A stretch of DNA of 64,000 nucleotides from JACQHM01 sp964535215 (GTDB lineage: Bacteria > Methylomirabilota > Methylomirabilia > Methylomirabilales > JACQHM01), in the NCBI GenBank assembly GCA_964535215.1, contig CAZHST010000005.1, forward strand, positions 50,323 to 114,322, in the 5' to 3' direction. Both the position numbers and the translations under genes were made by a program. Position 1 is the first letter of the stretch; each line of letters opens with the position of its first letter. This document shows positions 25,584-33,476 of this stretch, piece by piece. The notes under the pieces were generated by a model. The model saw nothing but the letters and a program-made list of their open reading frames with translations. It did no database searches and was not told where the DNA came from.

Positions 25584-25859
25584 TTATGCCCCCGGTTCGC
25601 TAAGGATCATCTTCCCCATACCTATGGCGGCGAGGAATCCCAGGGTCCACCACCAGGGGAAGCCACCGGTCATGTACCAGAAGAGGAAGGGGAAGGTCGG
25701 GGCGGAAAGGGGGAGGAAGACCCCGAACAGGATGCCTGGCATCCCCCACATCTGGGAATAGGCCTTCATCATCGCCCCGATCAAGACGAGGCAGAGCAGG
25801 ACCCAGGTGATGCCGAAAAGTGCCCCGATAGGCCCGGGGCTCCTGGAGGATCGGGCCAT
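25584..25859 (-). CDS. Small hypothetical membrane protein
   Basis: A 91-residue protein with three hydrophobic stretches (about 11-33, 41-62 and 66-84; the middle one includes FLPLSAPTFPFLFWYMTGGF). I know no family for it. ATG 25859 is chosen because AAAGGA lies 8 bp upstream; ATG 25868 has no usable ribosome site. A near-consensus promoter directly precedes it. It is followed after 14 bp by the DUF4392 gene, probably as one transcript. Confidence 0.6.
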   Translation of the reverse strand: MARSSRSPGPIGALFGITWVLLCLVLIGAMMKAYSQMWGMPGILFGVFLPLSAPTFPFLFWYMTGGFPWWWTLGFLAAIGMGKMILSEPGA

Positions 25860-25879
25860 GGCGGGCATCCTTTTTCCAA

Positions 25880-25908
25880 CTTATAGCACGCCTCCCCCAC
25901 GGAGGCAA
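25880..25908 (-). promoter_or_regulatory. Putative sigma-70 promoter with overlapping palindromes
   Basis: On the minus strand TTGCCT (25908-25903) and TATAAG (25885-25880) are 17 bp apart. The spacer holds GCCTCC-CCCAC-GGAGGC (25890-25906) and GAGGC-AA-GCCTC overlaps the -35 (25902-25913). The hairpins could be an operator, or the end of the upstream xre-like transcript. Confidence 0.5.
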
Positions 25909-25918
25909 GCCTCACAAG

Positions 25919-26296
25919 CTATTCAACTTCCATGAGTTTCAACAGCTGGTGGATCAAACGCAAGAAGTTCGGCTGTTTCTCAGGTGGGACCTTGCGCCAC
26001 AGGCGGGTGAGCTTCCGAAGGTTTTCATCAACCACAAAGGGCTCGGCTGGTCTCCTCGGCTTCCCTTTCTCTCCCTCTTGCCCATATAAGAGGACTTCCT
26101 CAGAGATGCCCAAAACCTCGCTCAGTCGTGTGAGCCGATGATGGGGTGGGATCACCTCGCCATATTCGTACGCCTGGTACCCTTGGGCGGAGGCGAGGCC
26201 GATGAACTCCGCAACCTGCTCTTGGGTCAGACCCTTGGCCAGCCGGGCGTTCCGGAGCCGCTCCCCTATCTTCTTTGGATCAAGCTTATGTGCCAT
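25919..26296 (-). CDS. XRE-family transcriptional regulator
   Basis: A 125-residue protein with an N-terminal Cro/C1-type helix-turn-helix (about 10-70; GERLRNARLAKGLTQEQVAEF, then RLTRLSEVLGISEEVLLYG) and a short helical C-terminus that ends LLKLMEVE. Such regulators usually bind palindromes as dimers. A perfect 11-bp inverted repeat covers its own start codon, suggesting autorepression. It is divergent from a PilZ-domain gene, and its downstream neighbours are a small membrane protein and a DUF4392 protein. Confidence 0.85.
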   Translation of the reverse strand: MAHKLDPKKIGERLRNARLAKGLTQEQVAEFIGLASAQGYQAYEYGEVIPPHHRLTRLSEVLGISEEVLLYGQEGEKGKPRRPAEPFVVDENLRKLTRLWRKVPPEKQPNFLRLIHQLLKLMEVE

Positions 26297-26315
26297 CGGT
26301 ATTCACCGATGGCAC
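26290..26315. promoter_or_regulatory. Perfect inverted repeat over the start codon of the XRE gene
   Basis: GTGCCATCGGT (26290-26300), a 4-bp spacer ATTC, then ACCGATGGCAC (26305-26315): 11-bp perfect arms. The initiator codon CAT (minus-strand ATG) lies inside the left arm at 26294-26296. This is the form expected of an operator for a dimeric HTH protein. An mRNA hairpin sequestering the start codon is the other reading. Confidence 0.7.
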
Positions 26316-26366
26316 GATACAGAATTCCTGTGGGAAGGTCTACCCAATGAAATCTGTATTTTTTAC

Positions 26367-26394
26367 TTGACAGAACAGGTAGTATTTGTAAAAT
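26367..26394 (+). promoter_or_regulatory. Putative sigma-70 promoter of the PilZ-domain gene
   Basis: A perfect -35 TTGACA (26367-26372) and -10 TAAAAT (26389-26394), 16 bp apart, in an AT-rich island 57 bp before the PilZ start. The XRE palindrome lies about 50 bp upstream, so the regulator could affect both directions. Confidence 0.6.
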
Positions 26395-26450
26395 TTTGAG
26401 GCATTCCAGACGAATAAGTGGACAAGACTTTTCACGTTTGAGAGGAACCC

Positions 26451-27815
26451 ATGCCTCGGTGGCATGTGGATCGAAGGTGCCGACGCTTCGACATCTCCGT
26501 CCCTGCCCTTTGCCGCTTGTCGAGCGATTCCGAGGGGCAAACCCGCACCCCCATGACGGGCCTCACGGGCAACCTGAGCGAGCTGGGGGCGCTGGTCCGG
26601 TTACCGGAACGCATCCCGCCCGGGAGCCAGATCTCGGTGGAATTTTCCTTCCCACAGTTCGGTGCCATCACCGTAGATGCCATCGTTGTATGGGCCAAAG
26701 AACCTCCAGAGGGCCAAGGAGATTTACCTTTTCACCATGGCCTCCGCTTTCTTCGTCCTGAAACGGCCCTTCGGGTTCTCTCGCTGACCCAGTCACCGGC
26801 TCCCGCCCAACCCCAGAAGGCCCCCGTTCAAGGTGATCGGGGCCAAAAGGCCCATATGCTCCAGCGGATTACCGGAGGTCAACCCCCCCCACCTCTTCCG
26901 GCATCCAGGAAGGGCTATGAAATCCTCGTCAAGTTCCAGCGGAAGGCTTGGCCGGTCCTTCAACAGCTCCTCGAATCCGCCTTTGAGGATATCAATATCA
27001 CCGAGACGAAGGATGAAGAGATCCTGCTCGCCTATTGCAAATTCTACGGGAATCTCCAGGAGCTGGACCGGAGGCTAGAAGAACTTCAACAAAGCGCCTT
27101 GGTGGGGCTAGGTGACCCCCAGGAGGCGAAGCTCCTCAACTTCTTCATCACCCTCCGGGATGTCGCAAACCGATCATCGGGTCCCTTGAAGAAGCGGTCA
27201 TCGGTTCACGTCACGGGCCTGTCTCCATCCTGGAGGAAACCCCTGGCGATCTTGGTTCTAGCTGGCGTAGGGCTCTTTGTCGCTTCCCAGATAGGTGTAC
27301 TCCCCCGCCCCTCCCCGCCAAAAGCTCCAGGTCCACTACCCCAACCTCTCGAGCGCGTCCAGCCTTCCGTCCTCCAATGGCAGCCCTATGTCGAACCCGC
27401 CTACCACAAGGACTGGTTCGCTGTGCAGGAGAAATACAAGCTGAGCGATAAGACGATGCTCGACCTCTTCCACCTCATCAAGCGGATCGATGCCTACAAC
27501 CCCGGTCATTCCCTCTCTGACCTGACCCGCTACCCCAAAGCCGTTGACCGGGCAATGGGGTTACTCATCCTAAAGGGTGTTACCGATGTGACAGGACTCC
27601 GGGCTTTCCTGCTGACCTTGCAGGCTTACTTTGCCTCGGGAATCCCCTTCCCCGATGAGCCTGAATCTCTCACAGAAACGCGGTATGGGGCCTTGGCCAC
27701 CCTGGACAAGACCTTTGCCCAGAGGATCATTCTCGCCTTCTACGAACAGCTCTTAGGCTCCAATAACGCTTTCACCAAGCGGCTGCTGCAGGAACTCCAC
27801 CGTCTTCCCTCATGA
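26451..27815 (+). CDS. PilZ-domain protein with a single transmembrane helix
   Basis: A 454-residue protein. The N-terminal PilZ domain (about 5-110) keeps both c-di-GMP motifs: RRCRR and NLSELG. A helical region (about 155-245) follows, then one transmembrane segment (about 262-280; LAILVLAGVGLFVASQIG), a proline-rich linker and an unassigned C-terminal domain (about 305-454) with DKTMLDLFHLIKRIDAYNPG. It probably relays c-di-GMP level to an envelope process such as motility or adhesion. GAGAGGA lies 7 bp before the ATG. Base composition is less GC-rich than the neighbours. Confidence 0.8.
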   Translation: MPRWHVDRRCRRFDISVPALCRLSSDSEGQTRTPMTGLTGNLSELGALVRLPERIPPGSQISVEFSFPQFGAITVDAIVVWAKEPPEGQGDLPFHHGLRFLRPETALRVLSLTQSPAPAQPQKAPVQGDRGQKAHMLQRITGGQPPPPLPASRKGYEILVKFQRKAWPVLQQLLESAFEDINITETKDEEILLAYCKFYGNLQELDRRLEELQQSALVGLGDPQEAKLLNFFITLRDVANRSSGPLKKRSSVHVTGLSPSWRKPLAILVLAGVGLFVASQIGVLPRPSPPKAPGPLPQPLERVQPSVLQWQPYVEPAYHKDWFAVQEKYKLSDKTMLDLFHLIKRIDAYNPGHSLSDLTRYPKAVDRAMGLLILKGVTDVTGLRAFLLTLQAYFASGIPFPDEPESLTETRYGALATLDKTFAQRIILAFYEQLLGSNNAFTKRLLQELHRLPS

Positions 27816-27866
27816 ACTCCATCCCGGTGGATCCCTGGCTCAAGGCCCTGAGGGAAATTTGGCGGA

Positions 27867-28661
27867 TCAGCGCCAGAGGTGATGGAAGTGGTGGACGGGG
27901 GATTTGCCACCGCCGATGGGAAAAGCCTGCTTCAAGGCCTCGGTGAGATACGCCTTGACGGCCTGGACGGCCTCCGGGACCGTCATCCCTTTGGCCAGGC
28001 AGGCGGCGAGCCCGGCCGAGAAGGTGCACCCGGTGCCGTGGGTATGGGGGGTTAGCACCCGCTCGGCCCAAAATTCGTGAAAGCTTTCACCGTCAAAGAG
28101 GAGGTCCACCGCCTCCCCCTCCCGGTGGCCCCCTTTCATGATGACATACCGAACCCCCATCGCGTGGATCTTCTTCGCCGCTTGCCGGATTTCCTCTTCG
28201 CTTTTCAGTTTCTCCCCGACCAGGACCTCGGCCTCGGGGAGGTTCGGGGTCACGACATAGGCCACGGGGAGCAGGACCTCCTTTAAAGCAGAAACGGCCT
28301 CAGGCCGGAGGAGGGGATCGCCACTCTTCGCCACCATGACAGGGTCCACGACCAGCTTCTCGATCCCATGCTCCCTGATCTTTTCGGCCACGACCTGGAT
28401 GATCCCCGCATTTGAAAGCATCCCCGTCTTGGCGGCGTCGGCCCCGATGTCCGTCATGATGGCATCAATCTGGGCCGCCACCATCTCGGGGGGGAGCTCG
28501 TGGACCGCCGTCACCCCTTTCGTGTTCTGGGCCGTAATGGCCGTGATGGCTGATGTCCCGTAGACCCCCAAGGCGGCAAAGGTCTTGAGATCGGCCTGGA
28601 TGCCGGCCCCTCCCCCCGAATCGGAGCCGGCGATGGTCATTGCCTTTGGTCTCTGTTCCAT
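27867..28661 (-). CDS. thiD: Hydroxymethylpyrimidine/phosphomethylpyrimidine kinase
   Basis: A 264-residue ribokinase-fold enzyme with AMTIAGSDSGGGAGIQADLKT at the start, VVDPVMVAKSGDPLL in the middle and the catalytic THGTGCTFSAGLAACLAKG. It phosphorylates hydroxymethylpyrimidine (HMP) twice for thiamine synthesis or salvage. The start overlaps the cytX 3' end by 25 bp, coupling kinase to transporter. Confidence 0.95.
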   Translation of the reverse strand: MEQRPKAMTIAGSDSGGGAGIQADLKTFAALGVYGTSAITAITAQNTKGVTAVHELPPEMVAAQIDAIMTDIGADAAKTGMLSNAGIIQVVAEKIREHGIEKLVVDPVMVAKSGDPLLRPEAVSALKEVLLPVAYVVTPNLPEAEVLVGEKLKSEEEIRQAAKKIHAMGVRYVIMKGGHREGEAVDLLFDGESFHEFWAERVLTPHTHGTGCTFSAGLAACLAKGMTVPEAVQAVKAYLTEALKQAFPIGGGKSPVHHFHHLWR

Positions 28662-29992
28662 GGGTTCCCTCCCTCTGTCCTCGTCACCCCCTCCGCCCGC
28701 CGGGCCGCCTCACCCAAAAGGAGATGCATCGCGAAGGCGCCGACGAAGCCGGGGATGGAGGCCCCCATCCAGGGAAGCTCCCTGACGACGATCTGGTAGA
28801 CCAGGATGCCGAAGACCCAGGCCAGAAGTCCCCTCCAGTGGATTCCCTTTGTATACCAGTATCGCCCCCCGGGGCGGTAGAGCTCCTCAACCTGGTACCG
28901 CCGTCCTCTCAGGACAAAGTAGTCGGCGGCCAGGATGCCGAAGAGGGGGACGAAGACGGAGCCGATCAGGAGGAGGAAATTTTCATACTGGGTGATGTCC
29001 AGGACGGCCGCCACCAGGAAGCAGAAGAGCCCAAGGCTGAAGATCAGCCAGCGCTGGCGGATCTTTGGAAAGACGTTCTGGAGGGAGACGGCCGCCGAGT
29101 AGAGATCGGCCCAGGCCTCGTCGGTCTCGTCAGCAAGGAGGATAAGAAGCGCTAAGGGCCCGGCGATGGAGACGATAGCGGTGACAAACCCCTTCGGCTC
29201 CTGGGTGACCCCCGCCGCCAAGAGGACCAGGGCCCCCAGGGCGTAGAACCACAGGTTGGTCACCAGGTAGCCGAGATAGGTCCCCCAGAAGGCCTCGCCC
29301 GGCCTCCGGGCAAAGCGGTTGTAATCGGCCACCAGGGGCATCCAGGAGATGGGCATGGCGATGACAATGTCCACGGCGATCCAGAAGGGGAGGTCCCCCG
29401 TGCCGGGTCTGGTCAGGAGGGCGGGGATGTCGTAGTTGGCAAAGAGGTGAGCGGTGAGCCAGGCGATGGTCAGAAGGACGACCCAGACGGCAAACTTCTC
29501 CAGCCACTGGCGGACCACCGCCACAGGCCCCCCGAGGCCCATCAGGATGACGATGCTGGTGAAGAACGCGGCCCAGAACAGGTAGCTATCCCAACCCAAA
29601 ACCTTCCGGCTGATGGCGTTCGCGGCGTGGCCCATGATGATGATCTCGAAGATGGTCCATCCGATGAGTTGGAGGACGTTCAAGGCTGTAGGCAGGTACG
29701 ACCCCCGGATCCCGAGGACAGGCCGGAAGAGGACCATCGTAGGCACGCCGTTCTCACTCCCCACCACCCCGGCCAGGGCCAGGAGGAGACAGCCGATGAG
29801 GCTGCCAATCAGGATGGCGAGAAGGGCCTGCCCTAACGAGAGGCCAGGGACCAGGAAGCTCCCGGCCAAAAGGACCAAAAGACCGATCCCCAGATCCCCC
29901 CAGAGGACAAAGAAATCCACCACCCCGAGGCGTCGGTGCTCCGCCGGGATCGGCTCGATTCCCCACTCCGGAGGCGCCTGAATCTTAAGCAT
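28637..29992 (-). CDS. cytX: NCS1-family permease, probable hydroxymethylpyrimidine transporter CytX
   Basis: A 451-residue transporter with about 12 hydrophobic helices. It opens with PPEWGIEPIPAEHRRLGVVD and FFVLWGDLGIGLLVLLAGSF, the NCS1 nucleobase/cation symporter N-terminus, and has PISWMPLVADYNRFAR mid-protein. CytX proteins import the thiamine pyrimidine HMP; the direct fusion-like overlap with thiD supports this over cytosine. ATG 29992 has AGAGGAG just upstream. No TPP riboswitch is visible in the 33-bp gap before it. Confidence 0.85.
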   Translation of the reverse strand: MLKIQAPPEWGIEPIPAEHRRLGVVDFFVLWGDLGIGLLVLLAGSFLVPGLSLGQALLAILIGSLIGCLLLALAGVVGSENGVPTMVLFRPVLGIRGSYLPTALNVLQLIGWTIFEIIIMGHAANAISRKVLGWDSYLFWAAFFTSIVILMGLGGPVAVVRQWLEKFAVWVVLLTIAWLTAHLFANYDIPALLTRPGTGDLPFWIAVDIVIAMPISWMPLVADYNRFARRPGEAFWGTYLGYLVTNLWFYALGALVLLAAGVTQEPKGFVTAIVSIAGPLALLILLADETDEAWADLYSAAVSLQNVFPKIRQRWLIFSLGLFCFLVAAVLDITQYENFLLLIGSVFVPLFGILAADYFVLRGRRYQVEELYRPGGRYWYTKGIHWRGLLAWVFGILVYQIVVRELPWMGASIPGFVGAFAMHLLLGEAARRAEGVTRTEGGNPWNRDQRQ

Positions 29993-30025
29993 CAACTCCT
30001 CTTCTACTGTACGGGCTGTCCCCTG

Positions 30026-30856
30026 TCAAGCCTTTCCGCGTCCTTCACGACCGAAGAGGCCTCGAAGGGTCTTTAAGCTCTGGCCAATCCGGGGGCCGTA
30101 CCAGGAGAGGATCTTCCCGTCAATGAGATGGATCCTCCCTTCCCGGACGGCAGGGACATCAAGGGTTTGAAACTCCTCCACGTGCCTGGCCTTGAAGGGG
30201 TACGGTTCATCGGGGAGGAGGAGGACCTCGGGCTGAAGGGCCTCGACCTCTTCCAGGGTCACCCGGGGATAGCGTTCGGGATAATCCTTGAAGATGTTCT
30301 CGCCCCCGCTCACCCGGATCATGTCGTGCACGTAAGTATCCCGGTTGATCGTCATGTAGGGCCTCCGCCAGATGGGGCAGAAGACCCTGACCGGCCGTTT
30401 CCCCTCCGCCAGGGCTAAGGTCTCCTGATAGATCGCCTCGATGCATCCGGCCATCCCCTCGGCCGCTTCCTCCGTCCGGGTGAGCGCCCCAAGCTGACGG
30501 ATCAGCTCGATCCCCTCCTCGACCGTTCGGGGATAGGTCACGAAGACCGGAACCCCCACCCTCCTCAAGGCCTCGACATCCTCCCTCCTGTTCTCCTCGA
30601 CGTTGGCAATGACCAGGTCAGGCTCCAACGCCAAAATCTTCTGAAGGTCAGGATCCTTCTCCCCTCCGATCTTCACCTTCCTGGCGACACCCCCGGGAGG
30701 GTGGGTGCAAAACTTCGTCACCCCCACGATCCGCTCATCAAGGCCCAGCGCAAAGAGAAGCTCCGTGATGCTGGGAATCAAGGAGACGATCCGTTTTGGG
30801 GGGTGCTTGGAGAAAAAGGGGGTCCCCAGGGCATCCAGGAAGGTCCGATCAACCAT
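30026..30856 (-). CDS. BtuF/TroA-like helical-backbone binding protein without signal peptide
   Basis: A 276-residue protein of the type III periplasmic binding protein fold: KRIVSLIPSITELLFALGL at residues 21-39, LEPDLVIANVEENRREDVEAL, and ISVSGGENIF-like RVSGGENIFKDYP. These are hallmarks of cobalamin/siderophore-binding BtuF-type proteins. It lacks any hydrophobic export signal (start MVDRTFLDALGTPFF), so it may be cytosolic. It sits 7 bp after mqnC and before cytX. Its ligand could be a metal-chelate or cofactor, unknown. There are no BtuCD-type transporter genes nearby. Confidence 0.75.
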   Translation of the reverse strand: MVDRTFLDALGTPFFSKHPPKRIVSLIPSITELLFALGLDERIVGVTKFCTHPPGGVARKVKIGGEKDPDLQKILALEPDLVIANVEENRREDVEALRRVGVPVFVTYPRTVEEGIELIRQLGALTRTEEAAEGMAGCIEAIYQETLALAEGKRPVRVFCPIWRRPYMTINRDTYVHDMIRVSGGENIFKDYPERYPRVTLEEVEALQPEVLLLPDEPYPFKARHVEEFQTLDVPAVREGRIHLIDGKILSWYGPRIGQSLKTLRGLFGREGRGKA

Positions 30857-30863
30857 GAAGGGG

Positions 30864-31907
30864 CTAATCCAGCAATTGGTAGAGGGTGTTGCGGCGCTTG
30901 GGGATGAAGCCGGCCTCCCGGATGACCCGCTCCATCTCCCCCTGCGAGGACAGGAAGCCAGCCCCGCCGGCCGAGACGACCCGCTCCTCGAGGATGGTGC
31001 TCCCCAGATCGTTCACGCCGTAGCGGAGGGCAATCTGGGCGATCTTTGGCCCCTGGGTCAGCCAGGAGGCCTGGATGTTTTCGACATTGTCCAGCAGGAG
31101 ACGGGCGATGGCCACCGTCCGGAGGTAATCGAAGGCCGAGGTCCGCTGCCCTTGAAGCTCCGCTCCGTCCGGCTGGTAGTTCCAGGCGATGAAGGCGGTG
31201 AACCCTCTTGTCTCGTCCTGCAAGGCCCGGACCTTTAAAAGATGGAGGACCCGCTGCTCAACGGTCTCCACAGACCCGAACATCATGGTGACCGTGCTTG
31301 GAAGGCCCAGCCGGTGGGCCGTCCGCATGACGGACAGCCACTCGTCAGCCCTATCCTTCAGGGGAGCGATCTCCCTTCTCACCTCATCCACCAGGATCTC
31401 GGCCCCGCCCCCCGGGATAGAGCCGAGGCCGGCCGCCTTCAAGCGTTTCAGCGTCTCCTCGACGCTCAAGCGGGAGAGCTTCGCGATGGAGAGGATCTCC
31501 GTCGGGGAGAGACCGTGGATGTGGACGGGGAACCGTTCCTTGATGGAGGCGAAGAGGTCCTCATAGTACGACAAGCCCAGGGCGGGGTTCAGGCCCCCCT
31601 GGATCAGGACCTCGGTCCCGCCCAGGTCCACCAGCTCCTGGATCTTCCTGAAGATCTCCTCCTTCGAGAGGACATAGCCCTCGGGGGAGCCGGGAGGGCG
31701 GTAGAAGGCGCAGAACCGGCACCGGACCCAGCAGACGTTCGTGTAGTTGATGATCCGGCCGATACAGTAGGTGACGATGTTTCCCGGGTGTTTCCGCCGT
31801 CTCACGTGATCGGCTAAAAAGGAGAGGGTCAACAGATCACGGCTCCGGAAGAGGGCCACCCCATCCTCGAAGGAGAGCCGCTCCCCCTCCAGGACCTTAT
31901 CAGCCAT
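30864..31907 (-). CDS. mqnC: Cyclic dehypoxanthine futalosine synthase MqnC
   Basis: A radical SAM enzyme of about 347 residues. The CxxxCxxC cluster is CWVRCRFC, following RIINYTNV. VLIQGGLNPALGLSYYEDL and SIPGGGAEILVDEV mark MqnC rather than MqnE. It cyclises dehypoxanthine futalosine in the futalosine route to menaquinone. ATG 31907 (MADKVLEGERLSFEDG) gives an 8-bp overlap with mqnE and family-like N-terminus; ATGs at 31937 and 31958 are alternatives. Confidence 0.92.
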   Translation of the reverse strand: MADKVLEGERLSFEDGVALFRSRDLLTLSFLADHVRRRKHPGNIVTYCIGRIINYTNVCWVRCRFCAFYRPPGSPEGYVLSKEEIFRKIQELVDLGGTEVLIQGGLNPALGLSYYEDLFASIKERFPVHIHGLSPTEILSIAKLSRLSVEETLKRLKAAGLGSIPGGGAEILVDEVRREIAPLKDRADEWLSVMRTAHRLGLPSTVTMMFGSVETVEQRVLHLLKVRALQDETRGFTAFIAWNYQPDGAELQGQRTSAFDYLRTVAIARLLLDNVENIQASWLTQGPKIAQIALRYGVNDLGSTILEERVVSAGGAGFLSSQGEMERVIREAGFIPKRRNTLYQLLD

Positions 31908-33024
31908 CGGCTCCAATGCCTTGTCTTCCTTCAGCATCCACTCTACGGTAGAGGGCATCCCGCTCGACGGGCACCCGTCCCGCCTCGGTGATCATCGCCA
32001 CGAGCTTTTGTCGGGTCAAGGCCTGGTGGTTCGATGGTGTCCCTAAGGCGTGGGTGATCTCGTACTCGAGCACGGTGCCATCCATGTCATTGGCCCCGTA
32101 CCAGAGGGAAGCTTGAGCCACCTCAGGGGTGATCATGATCCAGAAGGCTTTGATGTGATCGAAGTTGTCCAGCATGAGCCGGGCCACGGCGATCTCCCGG
32201 AGATCGGCCTCCCCCGTCGTCTTCGGGAGGTGGTCAAGCGCCGTGTGTTGAGGATCAAAGGCCAGAGGAACATAGGCGAGGAACCCCTTGGTCTCGTCCT
32301 GGAGGGCCCGGAGGCGGATCAGGTGCTCCACCTTCTCCTCGGGGGTCTCGATGTGGCCGTAGAGCATCGTGGCGTTGGATCGAAGGCCCACCTGGTGGGC
32401 GGTCTTGGCGATCTCCAGCCATCCCTCAGCCCCGATCTTCAGGGGGAACAGCTCCTGGTGCACCCTCTCGCTGAAGACCTCGGCCCCCCCGCCGGGGAGC
32501 GAATCGAGGCCGGCGGCTTTCAGCTCCAGCAGCACCTCGGAAAGGGGTCGCTTGGCCACCTTGGCGATCTGGTACAGCTCGACCATGGTGAAGGCCTTCA
32601 GGTGGACGTCCGGCCTGACCTCCTTGATGATCCTGATCAGATCCAGGTAATAACGATAAGGAAGCTTCGGGTTGACCCCTCCCACCATATGGATCTCCCG
32701 GATCGGAAGATGGAGGTAGGCCCGGACCTTCTCCCCCACCTCTTCAGGGCTGAGCGTATAGGCCCTGGGGTCCCCCGGCAGGGCGTAGAAGGAGCAGAAG
32801 CGGCAGAACTTGTTGCAGACGTTCGTGTAGTTGATGTGCTGGTTCCGGACGTAGTAGGTGATGTCTCCGTGTTTCCGCTCCCGGACCAGATTGGCCAGAT
32901 ACCCCACCGCGGTCAGGTCCGGCTCCCTGTACAACCGAACCCCATCCTGGAAAGAGAGCCGTTCCCCGCTCGAAGCCTTTTCATAGAGATCGGCCAGGGA
33001 AGAGCGACGGATCAGCCGCTCCAT
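31900..33024 (-). CDS. mqnE: Aminodeoxyfutalosine synthase MqnE
   Basis: A 374-residue radical SAM enzyme with CNKFCRFCSF after HINYTNV, then IREIHMVGGVNPKLPYRYY and LDSLPGGGAEVFSERV, which mark MqnE. It joins the product of MqnA with SAM-derived adenosine, the first radical step of futalosine menaquinone synthesis. ATG 33024 has GAGGGG 7 bp upstream; the GTG at 33039 is less likely. mqnA, mqnB and mqnD are not in this window. Confidence 0.93.
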   Translation of the reverse strand: MERLIRRSSLADLYEKASSGERLSFQDGVRLYREPDLTAVGYLANLVRERKHGDITYYVRNQHINYTNVCNKFCRFCSFYALPGDPRAYTLSPEEVGEKVRAYLHLPIREIHMVGGVNPKLPYRYYLDLIRIIKEVRPDVHLKAFTMVELYQIAKVAKRPLSEVLLELKAAGLDSLPGGGAEVFSERVHQELFPLKIGAEGWLEIAKTAHQVGLRSNATMLYGHIETPEEKVEHLIRLRALQDETKGFLAYVPLAFDPQHTALDHLPKTTGEADLREIAVARLMLDNFDHIKAFWIMITPEVAQASLWYGANDMDGTVLEYEITHALGTPSNHQALTRQKLVAMITEAGRVPVERDALYRRVDAEGRQGIGADG

Positions 33025-33035
33025 GGTGAAACCCC

Positions 33036-33464
33036 TCACTCCCCGATGACCTGAAGCTCCAGATCCCGCTCCCGAGGGCCATCCAGCTCGGCAAAGATGA
33101 TACTCTGATACCGTCCGAGGACCAAATCCCCGCCGGAGACCCCGAGGGCAAGGTTCCGGCCCAAAAACATCGCCCGAAGGTGGGAGGCAGCGTTGTGGCG
33201 GTCGCAGTCGGAGTAGCGGGGGTCATTGTGGCGCCAGCCATCCCGCTCCTGGATCAGGCGGCCCAGGAGGAGCTTCAGGTCATGGAGGAGGGCGTCCTGA
33301 AACTCGTTGACGAACAGGGCCACCGTTGTGTGAAGGGAATTCAACAGCAGGATCCCCTCTTTGATATCGTGCTTTGCCAGACAATCCTTCACCTTCTTGG
33401 TGATGTCGTGGAACTCGACCTTTTCCGCCGTGACCAGACGGATGGTCTCACGAGCGATCCTCAT
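33036..33464 (-). CDS. YjbQ/UPF0047 family protein
   Basis: A 142-residue single-domain protein of the YjbQ family. Hallmarks are LLNSLHTTVALFVNEFQDAL, the RHNDPRYSDCDRHNAASHLR segment with metal-binding His residues, and LGRYQSIIFAELDGPRERDL. Some YjbQ proteins have weak thiamine-phosphate synthase activity, which fits cytX and thiD in the same operon. The true role is not settled. Its stop lies 11 bp before mqnE. Confidence 0.88.
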   Translation of the reverse strand: MRIARETIRLVTAEKVEFHDITKKVKDCLAKHDIKEGILLLNSLHTTVALFVNEFQDALLHDLKLLLGRLIQERDGWRHNDPRYSDCDRHNAASHLRAMFLGRNLALGVSGGDLVLGRYQSIIFAELDGPRERDLELQVIGE

Positions 33465-33476
33465 ACGGCCCCCTCC

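Noticed and set aside
29993..30025. TPP riboswitch before cytX/thiD
   Set aside because: The gap is 33 bp with no CUGAGA-type core, and the 145-bp region before the operon also lacks it.
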